The position numbers and the translations under genes were made by a program. The notes beneath the pieces are model-generated. The model did no database searches. It was not told where the DNA came from and was given only the letters and a program-made list of their open reading frames with translations. This document shows positions 1 through 10,468 of a stretch of 64,000 bases of DNA, one piece after another (position 1 is the first letter of the stretch; every line of letters begins with the position of its first letter). This DNA is from Ischnura elegans (Eukaryota > Arthropoda > Insecta > Odonata > Coenagrionidae), in the NCBI RefSeq assembly GCF_921293095.1, contig NC_060254.1, forward strand, positions 6,262,001 to 6,326,000. The letters are read 5' to 3'.

Positions 1-3000
1 AGAGGGTAGAATGTTAGGTAAACGAGGGAGGGGAAGGAAAAGAATAGGATTTTTAGATAGATTGAAAGGGATTAGGCCTTACAGTGAATTAAAGAAGGCA
101 GTGCTGGAAGGAAAAAGAGGCTTCCAGATCACTTCTTGAACACTCCATGGAAACCTACTTTAATCGGTTTAATCTATGATAATATTAATAACCTATCAAT
201 ACATTGCAAAGGGAAAAATCAATATTTCGTCCCGCTGTCACCTGGTAGCTAATGGGCATAAATTAAAGTTTTCACAACTTTAAGACAACGTCGTAAAAAA
301 TTGCGTTCGACAATGGTACAATGTCTCAGTAACGCTATAGCACTTTGTCGCAACATTTGAAAATATTTCTCCACCATCATGATGACACACATTAATTTTC
401 TCTAAAAATCGTTTAACATTAAGCCGCAAATACAACTTTACTTCTTAAAACGCAGCTATTTTTTACTTGCCGACTCGTTTTGAAGGTAAATACTAACAAA
501 AAATTAGGTTTTTGTCTCGTCCATAAAACAATGCACGTCTATGTGTTAGCTCATATGGAGTGGCTACAAGTTTAAGACTTGTGGTGAGCTATGATGTAGA
601 TAAGGGGTTCGTGAGGATTCGGTAGAATTTTACTTATTCCCTGTTTGAATTATTCCCTGTTTTTGTGCGGAACTTTTTCTTTGCTCACCCAGAGAACGTA
701 TTGGTGGCGATGGTTTTCGACGTCAGAAGGTAAATAAGAAAGCTAGGGCTAAGAAGAGTATTAAAAGCCAGACAGACTTAACCAAAAGGCAAAACTATCA
801 AACTATAACTGAAATGTAGCCAAACTATCTACACCACCTCTTCTTCGGAGAATCGCTAATAAATAAATAGCTTCCTTTATTGACTCAGGCAATATACCAG
901 ATTGGGATATTAAAAACTTCCCATGCCACACGCAAGCAGTGGAGCGAAGTGTGAAATTGGTGAAAGAGGCATCCCTTAAAGTTTGTGGTCACCAATCCAG
1001 AGATGGATTTATTACGGCTACACTCAAATCAAGGACTTCAACAACAAATCGCAGTACTAAGCAGCTTTGAGAAAATAAAAGTTAAAAGAAGGTCAAGAAA
1101 TGTAAATAGCACTTAGCCTCATACGTTGGATGGAAGGAAGGGTGTGGGTGGAACTCGAATTGCAGCCCCGCGGTGAGTTATTTAAATAATATCTTGACAA
1201 AGGAAGAGCTGCACAATCAAACATGTTGTATTTTTGACTTAAACATTGCCTTAAGTAATTGTCACACAACTAAAGTATAGGTATTGGAGAGACTGAGCAT
1301 CAATGGCACCTCCGACTCGGTCAACTTGAGAAATCGGCCGCGGCGGGGCACTGCGTCCTGCAAAATCACAACATCCGTAGGGGAGGAAGCACCCAACTCG
1401 GTTGCACGAGGGGTTATTGGGACAGAATGGCAAAAAAAGGAGCAATAGAGACCCGGCTGCATCCAAATAACATGAATTGAGATCGAGACACTCATTTAAG
1501 GTAGTTTGAACGAAAAATCGATCAACATAAGTAGAATTCCATGAATTTTATCTCATTCCAAGGAAGAAGTCTTCATCTTTCCAATGATATCATAATATAT
1601 TCCCCTACCGGGCAAAATTCAGAGAAATTTGAGTGTAAAGGGAGGCTGATATACATAGATAGGAGCCATGCGCTTTGGCGGCAGAATTTCTTTAAAAAGA
1701 GGTATTTATAGTACATAGACATCGACCAAAAACTAACTGAGTGTAGTCCACTTCAATTATGAATAGTCATATTAAATTTACAGGTCATCGGTAGTATAAG
1801 ATTAAAATATAAAAAAAAACTTTTCGTCGAGCAGGCATTTCTTGCAGATGACCGGATGTCGGAAGATTTGACCATGAAAAAGGCGGGAAAACCCACACCG
1901 AAACGCAACAATCAGGAAACTCCTAGGGTGCCTTCATAGCTCGGCGTTGCGTACTTGGGAGCGGAGCTAACTCATCGCAGCAAGTTGGAGCTCTTCACAG
2001 CTCTGCGTTGCGAAAACAAATGAAAGGCAAAAAGTGTTGGCTCCTAAAAATCGGCCTGGGAGCATATCATGTTATGATTTCGAGCCAAACGCTCAATACA
2101 CATGTTGTTTTGTGCATTTTTACGCAATTACATTTCTTAAAATACTCTTCTTAACTATAAATAGCATTTGAAGTTAATATGGCGACCATAATGTCTATAA
2201 TCATGCATGTAATGATGGCCCTTGCCTATGCATTATTATGATCTTTAAATTTTATTTCCTAACTCGGAATATTCGAGAAATAGCTAATTACATACACTCA
2301 GTGAACATGAGTAACGTGGAATGTGTTCAGGAATATTTATTAATGATAATTGTTGTTCAAACAGGTTGTCCTAGTCATGCTATCTAAATATAGCTCTAAC
2401 TGAGTAGATCATGAGGGCACAATAGGGAACTTGCATATATTTCAGATATAAACAATAGCCCCAAAATTATATAAAAATATATGTTTGCATACCTCGGTGA
2501 AAGTTTTTTTATTATTTTATGACGTGGTTTGCGATATTTAATGCATCAAAGTTCACGAAAATTTTCAAATTCAAGTGAGAAGCGAAAACGCCCGATGATT
2601 GGCTGGTAGAAAAGTGACGTCATAGTTCAGTACGAGGCACGGCGGCACGGCCATAGTATAGGTTGCATAATTGAATACATGCGACGGCGTGGTTATGATT
2701 CATTTATTGAAGTGCAGACGTATCGGAGTTGTTCATTGTGACTTCAGGGCTATTATGTGATCTATTTCTCCTCCATTGAAAGCGATAGATTGCGTAAAGA
2801 TGAAGGCATATGGTTATTCTTACGCTGATCCTAGCAAGCTTCCTGTTACTGATTCCATCATGATAACAGGGTATTTTAGTGAAACTGTAGACTTCGTCGG
2901 CTCGGAAAGTCGATGCCGAGAAATGGAAAGGTAGCTGATGTGCATCTGTAATGTTTTATAGTTCATAACAAAGTGAGACTTGCGTATAATATTGGCGAAA

Positions 3001-3550
3001 GCGTATACTCATGTGAAATGTGTATTCTTTTGGCAGTCCGGTAGAGTCTTATGGTGAACTTATTTCCACCTCGAAGCTGTCGATGATACTTTCAACTTAA
3101 AAATACCTTGCCTGGAGGGCGACAGGAAGCCAGACAATCAATAGCGATAATATAGACGAACTTCCAACACAATCTACCATCTTGTGACTAAAAACCCCGA
3201 AGCCACTTCCTATTCTGCAGAAAGAATCGGTCAATCGCACTTCGATCAATATAATAAACAGGTCTTCAGGTGTTAATAAGTTACTTTTGAAATGAAATAC
3301 TTCCTAAATTAGCATTAAAATGTGCATGTTTTCCAAACAGAGTCTTTAATACATTTTGGGAGCTTTTCTCACGATATATCTGAAACCTACTCTAAAGGCG
3401 AGCTCATCGTCATTGCGATCGGTTGTCACTTAAAAATTCCGTATCGGAAATCCTAGAGGGATGACTTTCGACGATGACCGTGATCACCTGCACTCTCACT
3501 ATCACTGGAACCCGTGGTGAAAATATCATCCCAATCCAATTTCTATTTGG
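1..3550. other. No gene recognised (5' flank)
   Basis: This AT-rich stretch has no open frame that I can tie to a protein family and no clear transposon ends. A GC-richer patch near 1290-1420 has short minus-strand frames of 71 and 77 codons with no recognisable motif. A short word, GGTGCCTTCATAGCTCGGCG, lies at 1927-1946, has a diverged neighbour near 1988-2012 and an inverted relative at 15963-15990, so part of this flank is probably old repeat. Confidence 0.5.
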
Positions 3551-3552
3551 TT

Positions 3553-4484
3553 TTAACTGGGGAAAGAGCAACATAAAACTGCGCATTCTTTGGGAAACTT
3601 TGGGTTTGACTTTCCCTCAAACACACCATTTCCCCAGCTGTTGTGCACATCAGTCCTATCTTTATACGATGGCCTGACAACCTTTAAATGGATCCTTGGT
3701 TTATCCTGACAACCAACTAAATGGAAATTGCTGATCCACACATGTCCATTCTTATCTCCATAGTTTCCAAATCAAAGGCAGCGGAACATTCCTCTTGTGA
3801 CTCAACTTTTTTTTGAAAAGCAAGCAACGGCGTAGAATAAAATCAAAGAATGCTGCGATTCATTTTTTGTGACCACCTCTGGATTCCATTCTTTTTCCAT
3901 CTACAACTTCCTTTATCTTTCGGGGTAAACCATGGGACAAGATAATGTTTAAATATTTTCATTAATTTATAACAAAATATAAGTTCGAAAAATTCCCAAA
4001 AGCCATTTTATTAATCCGCACTGATGAGTGTAAATTAATGTGGAAGATGAATGCTGTAAACGTAGTAGTTTTCCCTAGGTTGAGTTGCACAGTTCATGAA
4101 GTTGACAAAACGGCTAATTTTTCGGTGCGCGGAGTCATTTATTGCACTGACCGTGTCTACATTTTTCATTTTTTTTGTAATAAAATAAATCAGAATTTAG
4201 GATAAAATATCCTTTAAAATGACGTATAGTTCATTATTATAGCATGTAGTGAAGCCAGGATATAAATTTGCAAAGTACAGCGGCACATCATTTTGACGCC
4301 GACAGTAGAAGAAAACGCTGTCTTCTTGGCTGGCACTCGAATGCATGAGGATCAACGTTGCTCTATATATTTTCATATTTCCTCCCTTGATTTTAAACAT
4401 CATGGAATTTTCTATGTCCTTCCGTAACTGAAATTTGACAAGTGCCTTAATAATTTGAGTCCATCGCGTAACGATCGTAACCAT
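3553..4484 (-). repeat. Dispersed repeat family, copy 1 (transposon-like coding remnant)
   Basis: This segment is repeated in inverted orientation at 22500-23230 and 24730-25050. The shared part includes a minus-strand frame that reads ESQEECSAA, continues acidic and ends in GSAISI and a stop near 3730. A second overlapping frame (3741-3553) shares the motif ISNFHLVGCQDK with the other copy. The frames are broken and the copies have diverged by small indels, so this is an old mobile or multicopy sequence. I do not recognise the family. The part at 4197-4484 has a third minus frame (YCRRQNDVPLYFANLYPG) that is also present, degraded, near 22520. Confidence 0.55.
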
Positions 4485-4499
4485 CGAGAAACACCTATC

Positions 4500-5950
4500 T
4501 CGATTTTTGTTCGGAAGTTGAGTTTTTATTCTACGGCGGCCGAATTATCGAATAATCTATGTTTCAAGTTATTCAGTCAATGAAATATGGAAATATTATT
4601 AATATTAAAGTTATCTTCGCTCAAATAGCACACGGGTTTATCATTCCGTTTATCATACTCTTATTTTTCCGAAACGCTCATCCCGACAGACGGCATGCAT
4701 CGAGGCTTTTCTTCTAATTTCCTCCGTGGGAATGCAGACGAAATTTTTTTCTGGGGTGTTATTGCACAGAGGAACAATGCACCACTTGTAATTTTTCCTT
4801 ATTTCACCCATGTTCTCCTTTAAACGCAACGTGGCTCTTCCAAACCTGCAGTTACTGGGCTTGGATCTTGGACTCGTACTGAACTATGACGTCACAGCCA
4901 AAGATTAGTGGGGGCGGTATTTTTTAGCCCGCGAAACTCGGGCGAATTTTGGGAGTCATTTTCTAGGGTATAAACTGAATTTTAAGCGGAAAAAAGTATA
5001 TTGCTGTACTAAGTGTTTACTGTAGTATATCAGCATACTGTTTATAAAAAGTATGCAATTTCCCTATTGTTAGATATCAATTGGAATTTAAACGACCGTA
5101 GTCACCAATAAGGAGCTCTCACGCTGTATTTAGCTTGTGATACCATTGACGGGTATATGTTATGCTAATCTACGCTCCTCAGTGATTGTAATCTAATTTA
5201 GGGTTAACATTTATCCTATGTTTAGGAAAGATACGAAATAACTATGCTTAACACTTCAAAATAATAGTAAATAATGAAATAAACAGCATTTGTCACTCCC
5301 ATTAGAGCTGGTCCCAAATCGAAAAAAGTTGGCCAAAACTCATTTTTTCGACTTTTTACGAGGATGTTTTGAATGATGTATTCGGATTCTACAGGATATG
5401 GCCTACAATATTTCGTGCCTGATAGGTCTGAGTGATTATTATGTTGACTGGTGTAACCCGTCAAACATGGGCATGTTCAGCCTAAAACGCACGAGGCGTA
5501 GAAATAGTCGATTTTAGGGTAATTCAACTTAATAAATGACTCTTTTAATTTCATGGGATTCATCTGTCAATTTTAATTCGATAAGTTTGCATATTTTTTC
5601 ACAATATCATAGTATTTTTTGTTCGTTTCAGAATTTCTTATATAAATATTTAATTATTTATAATGTTAGCTATTTTTGGGCCTATTTTTAGTCAAATGTG
5701 TCGATATAGTTTTGTGCTCCTCCAGGCTCCTCAAAGATTCCTATGCAGGATCCTTGTGAAGAGTATGCACAACAAGAGGGAGAAAAAAATCTTGCCTATC
5801 CGACATGTAGAGGGTTTTATGTTGACCGGTGCACCGCTCCGCTGAGGGCGGCCTGCGGAAGACCGAATGGCATTATCGCTAAAATATTTTTTTATCGGTG
5901 GTCGAACCCGCATGGTGTATACTTCGAGACGGATCAACGCTGGATGCGGT
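4500..5950. other. No gene recognised; one short TIR-like repeat
   Basis: There is no recognisable coding sequence. The word TGGTCCCAAATCGAAAAAAG at 5309-5328, extended by TTGGCCAAA, recurs inverted at 15871-15899 with one or two mismatches. It is likely the end of an unidentified DNA transposon. Confidence 0.4.
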
Positions 5951-5954
5951 TGGT

Positions 5955-6640
5955 TGCGGGTTGAACAGAGGGCTTTTTCAGTTGAAATCAGAGCAGTGTG
6001 TATTCAGAAATGAGAACAGAACTCTGTATTTAGCTGTGTACGTAGATGATGGGATCATAATAGGAGAAAATGAATCTGATTTAGACAATTTATTAGATAG
6101 TTTAGGAAAGGAGTTTGAAACAAAGACAAGAAATAATCCAAAGGTTTTAATTGGCATAGAGGTAACAAAAACTAAGGACTCTATTTTCCTATCTCAGAAG
6201 GGGTATACAGATTACATATTAGATAAATTCGATATGAAAAATACCAAGGGAGCTGATACACCTCTTCAAATTGGGAAAAGAGTTGATGAGCACGAAGAAA
6301 GGGATAAAAGTGTTCTCAAGTTTCCTTACAGAGGAGTGGTTGGTAGTCTTTTATATTTGACGAATAAAACAAGACCTGACATGGCTTTTGCAGTCAACTA
6401 TGAAAGCAGAAGTCTAGAAAATCCAACAAAAACAGACATTGAAAATGTAAAAAGAACATTGAAGTATTTAAAGAATACAGAGAACCTGGGTATTCGGTAC
6501 AAAAGAAGATCAAGCTTGACTCTGACTGCTTATACTGACTCTTGACTATGCAGGTGACTTAAAGACTAGGAAGAGCACAAGTGGATACGTCCTGATGTTC
6601 TGTGGAGGTCCAGTAGCCTGGTGGTCACGTAAACAACCAA
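5955..6640 (+). pseudogene. copia reverse transcriptase fragment
   Basis: The frame from about 5960 to 6545 carries the copia-type reverse transcriptase palm: YVDDGIIIGEN (the YxDD catalytic box, near 6037), then a fixed-spacing GIEV, the block YRGVVGSLLYLT and TRPDMAFAV typical of the RT-RNase H connection. Near 6540 the frame hits a TGA at TDS; sequence beyond it in the +1 frame (YAGD, STSGY, GPVAWWSRKQP) continues the family's RNase H start, so there is a one-base insertion at about 6542-6545. Residues upstream of GLFQLKSEQC are missing, so the N-terminal half of the enzyme is lost. The remnant is interrupted at 6641 by the MITE. Confidence 0.88.
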
Positions 6641-6641
6641 T

Positions 6642-7292
6642 AGGGTAGTTTCCTTCATCAAAGAAAACAAAAGGCATTGATGGCGATTCGTTACCCACCA
6701 TTAGTGTATTCATAATACACAAATTATTTGGTTTTTGAAATACCGGTTTAGACGAATGGCAAGGGTCAAATTTTAACCTCATTTGAAAAAGGCCAGATTG
6801 CCGCCCATGCGATTCCACTCCACGTGACGTCACAGGGACCTAGTTTCTACACGAGAGGATAGGAGTTATGCATCGTCAGAGGCTACCAATGCATGCATGA
6901 GGCACAGAGCTCAGGGAAACATGTCTTAATAATCACCTATTAAAACTGGCTAAGGTCGGAAAGTTTTATTCGCTTGATAAGGTATTAATAAACCTTTTTT
7001 AAGCCATGCGCTACCAGACAGGAAGGTACTCAGCTACCTGTTAGCATCCTGCGTCCTATCAGCGCTCAGAGCCTCGATCAAGGTCACCTACCAGGCGGGA
7101 GGGGGAACCAGAAATACGTCACACGGAGAGATTTCCTTACCCGTCGCGTTTTCGCGCGCTTGAAATTTTTCACTTTTCATTTGATCGCGAAAAATAGATA
7201 TCGTCATTTAAAAATCTAAAAGCGTGAAATACGTACTCCAGGAGTAATAATCTTTCGATTTAGGCAATAAAAAAATAATAGGAAACCACCCT
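6642..7292. mobile_element. 651-bp MITE, copy 1 (inside copia RNase H)
   Basis: It begins AGGGTAGTTTCCTTCATC and ends GGAAACCACCCT, an imperfect terminal inverted repeat of about 12-15 bp. It carries no open frame. The copies at 18816-19476 and 25571-26222 match it along their full length with small differences, including the shared central part with CATGCATGAGGCACAGA and the shared right part before the end. It sits in a coding sequence: the copia frame runs on across it if the element and one AT are set aside, which fixes the borders and a 2-bp AT target duplication. No transposase was found, so the superfamily is uncertain; Tc1/mariner-like ends with TA would be the usual alternative. Confidence 0.85.
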
Positions 7293-7637
7293 ATTGTGGC
7301 TCTTTCCACTACAGAGGCAGAATATATTGCAGCAGCGGAATGTGTGAAGGAAGTCATATATGCAAAAACATTTATTGAAGAATTGGTTGGTAAAGAATTG
7401 AGTGTAAGTTTACATCTTGATAATCAAAGCACTATTCGACTAATTGAGACTGGACAGCTTAATAGACGAAGCAAGCACATTGATGTAAGATATCATTTCA
7501 TTTCTGAAAAGGTGTCACAAAAAGTAGTGACTTTAAATTACTGTCCAACACAATATCAGTTAGCCGATATATTTACAAAGCCCCTCAATAGTATCAAGTT
7601 TCATGCACATAAAAACTTATTACTGTCAAGTAATTGA
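7293..7637 (+). pseudogene. copia RNase H fragment
   Basis: The 113-codon frame has the copia RNase H signature: ALSTTEAEYIAAAEC near the start, then a DNQS box (LHLDNQSTIRL), the SKHIDVRYHF block and the C-terminal LADIFTKPL motif that ends copia Pol proteins. These include acidic residues of the RNase H active site (E of TEAEY, D of LDNQS). The stop at 7635-7637 is at the normal place. The segment itself is intact but is cut off from its upstream part by the MITE at 6642-7292 and by the frameshift near 6543. Confidence 0.88.
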
Positions 7638-7804
7638 AGGAATTTTAATTTTTGCTTAAACGTAAATGTGTGATCAATTTTTGTTGTATTATGGTTATAA
7701 TTATATGAATTAATTCTGTGATGCAATTTTCAAGAAAAGTTTTGTGTGTTGAATGATGTAATTTGTTTTCTGTTGTTTCCAAAGAAAAAAAAATTAAGAG
7801 AGAG

Positions 7805-7938
7805 TGTTAAATATTGTATCTAAGAGATCTAAACTGTTTACTAGTTACTGTGTTTAGAGTTGAAGTAAAATAATATTGTCCTGTGCGTTGTGTGAAGTTA
7901 TTAGTAAAATAATTACAGAATTACTGGAAGTTTCAACA
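7805..7938 (+). repeat. Probable copia 3' LTR
   Basis: A polypurine tract (AAAGAAAAAAAAATTAAGAG, 7782-7801) precedes a segment that begins TGTTAAATATTG and ends GTTTCAACA, the TG...CA form of LTRs and the TGTT...AACA form usual in copia. At 134 bp it is short for an LTR. There is no 5' LTR in the window to compare it with, so the borders are inferred from position and end sequence only. Confidence 0.6.
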
Positions 7939-8582
7939 CTAACACGCGACATAATGATCAACCTTTTATCCTTTACTGCTCTATCTTCCCTTACAGGTAG
8001 AGTGCTAAGAAAATAAATAATTTTAAGGCAAATATGAGTTTAATTCTATTCTATTTTAATGATTAAAAAAAAATACCCTGGCCTCATAGCGAAGGAAAAT
8101 TATTGTAAAATAAAACTGAATTACCAGTGAAAGCAAGGTTTTTTCAGTTCAAATCTTCCATAAGCTCATGACAATGATAATTATATCAAACAAGTCCAAT
8201 AAATAAAATGGTGGTGCCCCAGCTTAACACGAATATAACTTCATACCAGGAAAACTGTATTGGGGCAAATAGGGTAAAGGAATGGATGAAATGTATACTC
8301 CAAATACCTAATCCAAATAAAAAAGCCTTTACCTGGATTGTGCAATGAATAACCTACCTATATCACATCTGCAAATGGCATGATTCAATGGTAAAATACT
8401 GACTTGATTACATGAGTTTATCTCTTCATATTGAAGTAAAGTATGAAAAATTGTAAGCAAATCTGGAGCGTAGGTTTTTTACGTTTGGCCTTAAATCAAA
8501 TGCATATGCCAATGCAATAGGAGCATTAAATTCTTTCCAATTCAAAGATATCCATTAAGCTCATCAAAACCAAATAAATATA

Positions 8583-8588
8583 TTTATT
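8583..8588 (-). promoter_or_regulatory. Poly(A) signal AATAAA
   Basis: TTTATT on the plus strand reads AATAAA on the minus strand, about 85 bases downstream of the stop codon of the gene ending at 8670. It is conserved in the duplicate at about 12504-12509. Confidence 0.6.
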
Positions 8589-8669
8589 GCAACATTACAT
8601 TATACACACATTATTACACTACAATACATGTATTTTATATACACTAGACTATATTTACAACATTTAAAT

Positions 8670-9085
8670 TCACATGGAAACAAACTGTTCATACGGTTCC
8701 ATCCAACCTGCATTTTCAGGAATTTCTGTTATATTCTCAAATGCATCTATTCCCTCATCAATAACTATATGGATCTCCTGGCCTCTGTTGGGATCTCCAC
8801 TGTTAATTTAAAAAAGAACAAGCTATTTAGAAGATTGAAATAAGATACAGGGCTGGACTCCCATTATAAAAAAGACAGAAAAAGGAAAGAAGTATCAATT
8901 TACCTCTGCTTAGACCCATTGCCATGTCCTTGGTCCTGCTGTCTAATGGCTGAAGTCATTGCCATACCTCTTGGACCGCTGAGGTCAAGTGAGCGATCGG
9001 ACAAATAACTGGGCAACTTCTTCGCCTTCTGCTCCAGAGCTACATCGTTCTCTTCATGTTTGCCCATCTTAATCAGTCTCTCTCT
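8670..9085 (-). CDS. Last two exons of an unrecognised spliced gene (intact copy)
   Basis: Exon 9085-8904 follows a TGTGTACAG acceptor and is open for 60 codons plus two bases: it starts RERLIKMGKHEEND, continues KKLPSYLSDRSLDL and ends before a GTAAAT donor. The next acceptor, AAATTAACAG, begins the final exon 8799-8670, which starts with one base in matching phase and reads GDPNRGQEIHIVIDEGID, then acidic sequence to FVSM and TGA. The intron is 104 bp and a poly(A) signal follows. Phase match, good splice sites and a clean stop make this a real gene end rather than chance. The C-terminus is acidic. Upstream coding probably lies between 9221 and 9410, where two frames compete. I see no domain I recognise. 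The plus-strand 71-codon frame over this segment is antisense noise. Confidence 0.72.
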
Positions 9086-9220
9086 CTGTACACAGCTAGT
9101 AATTTAAATGTCATCATATGTATTACATTGGCAGTTTCAAATGATAGGAGAATAGTGATAACTAAGTGATCACAATATCATATGTTGAAGCTGACGTTAA
9201 TTTCACGGATATTTAAATAC

Positions 9221-9410
9221 CTTTGGCAATTGTCAAGAAGGTCAAGGTGAATGGATCAATCCTTTTTTCCTTGGGTAAACCCTCATCTTTTTTCCATCTT
9301 CCTCCCCAAAGACACCAACTAAGAGGGCAATAGCCCAAGTCCTGTCCGCTTCTGCAGTTTGGATACTTTTGTATGCAGATTCAGTGCAGTACACCACTGC
9401 CAAGGTGTAC
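9221..9410 (-). other. Candidate upstream exon of the gene ending at 8670
   Basis: The minus strand has two overlapping open frames. One reads YTLAVVYCTESAYKSIQTAE and continues through ALLVGVFGEEDGKKMR after a GGGAG acceptor. The other follows a CTGCAG acceptor (about 9357) and ends at a good AAAG|GTATTT donor (9221), but its phase would not match the next exon. I cannot decide between them. Both are kept in the duplicate copy. No domain is recognised. Confidence 0.35.
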
Positions 9411-9492
9411 CTCCCATCATGCGGTTAATGAATTCGGCGAATCTCGGCAAAGGAAAGATTAGACCGAAAGATATACTCTACAAGGAAAGATA

Positions 9493-10330
9493 TTGATTAG
9501 AGGACATATTTTTTGCAACTGTAAGCTCCAAAAAACTTCAGCAGAAATTTTAGAAACCTACCTTCTACCGATTCTACCCTCCGAGTGACCAACATTATTT
9601 TCTATTTTTCTCAAAAATTCACCTTAAGTTATTATCCGGTCCTAGAACTGTCTTTAATAACCTACATATTTAATGATCTAAATTCAAATTTCATGATAAT
9701 AGAACTTGTAGCAAAGAGGAACTTCCTCAGGTCGCACCACCAGTTTATACTTACAAATTTTTTTTCCAGTTTTCTCTGTATTTAAAAAGTGAATGGGATA
9801 AATTTCAGATAGTAGGTAGGGCCTATATTGAGCAGTATCCCAAGCCTACAATGATGTCGGTGCGTCACTGGGGGAAATCCAATATCTATGCGGAAGTAGC
9901 TCTACATGTTCAAATATGAATTAATCAGGCTGGGGAAGGACGTATGGACCACTGCACTTCAATGTCGAAGTAGGTATTACAACTCTTTGTTTTGCGAGGT
10001 AATGGCAATTTCCACCACGCTATATTTAAAAATATAATATGTGAGTAATCAAACCACTTCTTTATGGTTAATTTCCCCTGCCAGCAATAATAATTGATAT
10101 AACTTCATTCAAAGTTAAATTGAACCAGCTTCTGATTTCTCACATGAGAATAAATTTAAAAAATCAATAAAAACGAGGGATTTCAATTCGAAATCGAAAT
10201 AATTTTCGATTCAAAGGATTAATTACCGTTTTATACCATGTCCCTTTTCAACTTTATTAATGTTATGATTACCCTAAAATCTCAATCACGTCGGAGGTAA
10301 CAATTGATTTCAAGAACCCTTCATTCGTTA
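9493..10330. other. Spacer between duplication copy 1 and the GC-rich island
   Basis: AT-rich sequence present only once in the window. I see no coding sequence, TIRs or RNA gene in it. Confidence 0.4.
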
Positions 10331-10332
10331 CC

Positions 10333-10428
10333 ATGGATGAGATGTTCAAGGCTCTGGCGCTGAGCAACAATGGGAGTTCCATGGAGACCACTTCTCGGGT
10401 TCCTCATTTGGCCTTAATAGCTGCTTAG
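10333..10428 (+). CDS. 31-codon ORF ahead of the acylated-protein ORF
   Basis: ATG in a good context (TTACCATGG) opens a 31-codon frame, MDEMFKALALSNNGSSMETT and onward to a TAG. It lies 40 bases before the 118-codon frame, in the same GC-rich island. It could be an upstream ORF of the same transcript, or a first coding segment if a small intron is hidden here. No family is recognised. Confidence 0.3.
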   Translation: MDEMFKALALSNNGSSMETTSRVPHLALIAA

Positions 10429-10468
10429 TTGTGGACTTGCTGTCTTTAAGCCATAGCTAAGAGATATA

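Larger units (their letters stand above)
5955..7938 (+). mobile_element. Ty1/copia-type LTR retrotransposon, 3' half, decayed
   Basis: This is the C-terminal part of a copia Pol polyprotein: reverse transcriptase with the YVDD box, then RNase H, then a purine-rich tract and a short 3' LTR. Gag, protease, integrase, the 5' LTR and the N-terminal half of the reverse transcriptase are absent, so the element is truncated at its 5' side near 5955. It carries a one-base frameshift and a 651-bp MITE insertion between the reverse transcriptase and RNase H. It cannot move by itself. Copia order (RT before RNase H, with no integrase behind it) is what separates it from gypsy-type elements. Confidence 0.88.
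7939..9492. repeat. 1.55-kb direct duplication, copy 1
   Basis: This block matches 11860-13414 at a constant offset of 3921 bp, with few substitutions and small indels. It starts at CTAACACGCGACATAATGATC immediately after the copia LTR and ends at AAGGAAAGATAT. It holds the last exons, an intron and the poly(A) signal of a minus-strand gene. Confidence 0.92.

Noticed and set aside
6642-7292. MITE as a Tc1/mariner element with TA duplication
   Set aside because: The copia reading frame on both sides fits an AT duplication; with TA the frame would be shifted. The TA reading is kept only as an alternative.
8628-8843. 71-codon plus-strand ORF, conserved in the duplicate at 12549-12764
   Set aside because: It is antisense to the spliced last exon and its flanking non-coding DNA; the similarity between the copies follows from the recent duplication, not from coding.
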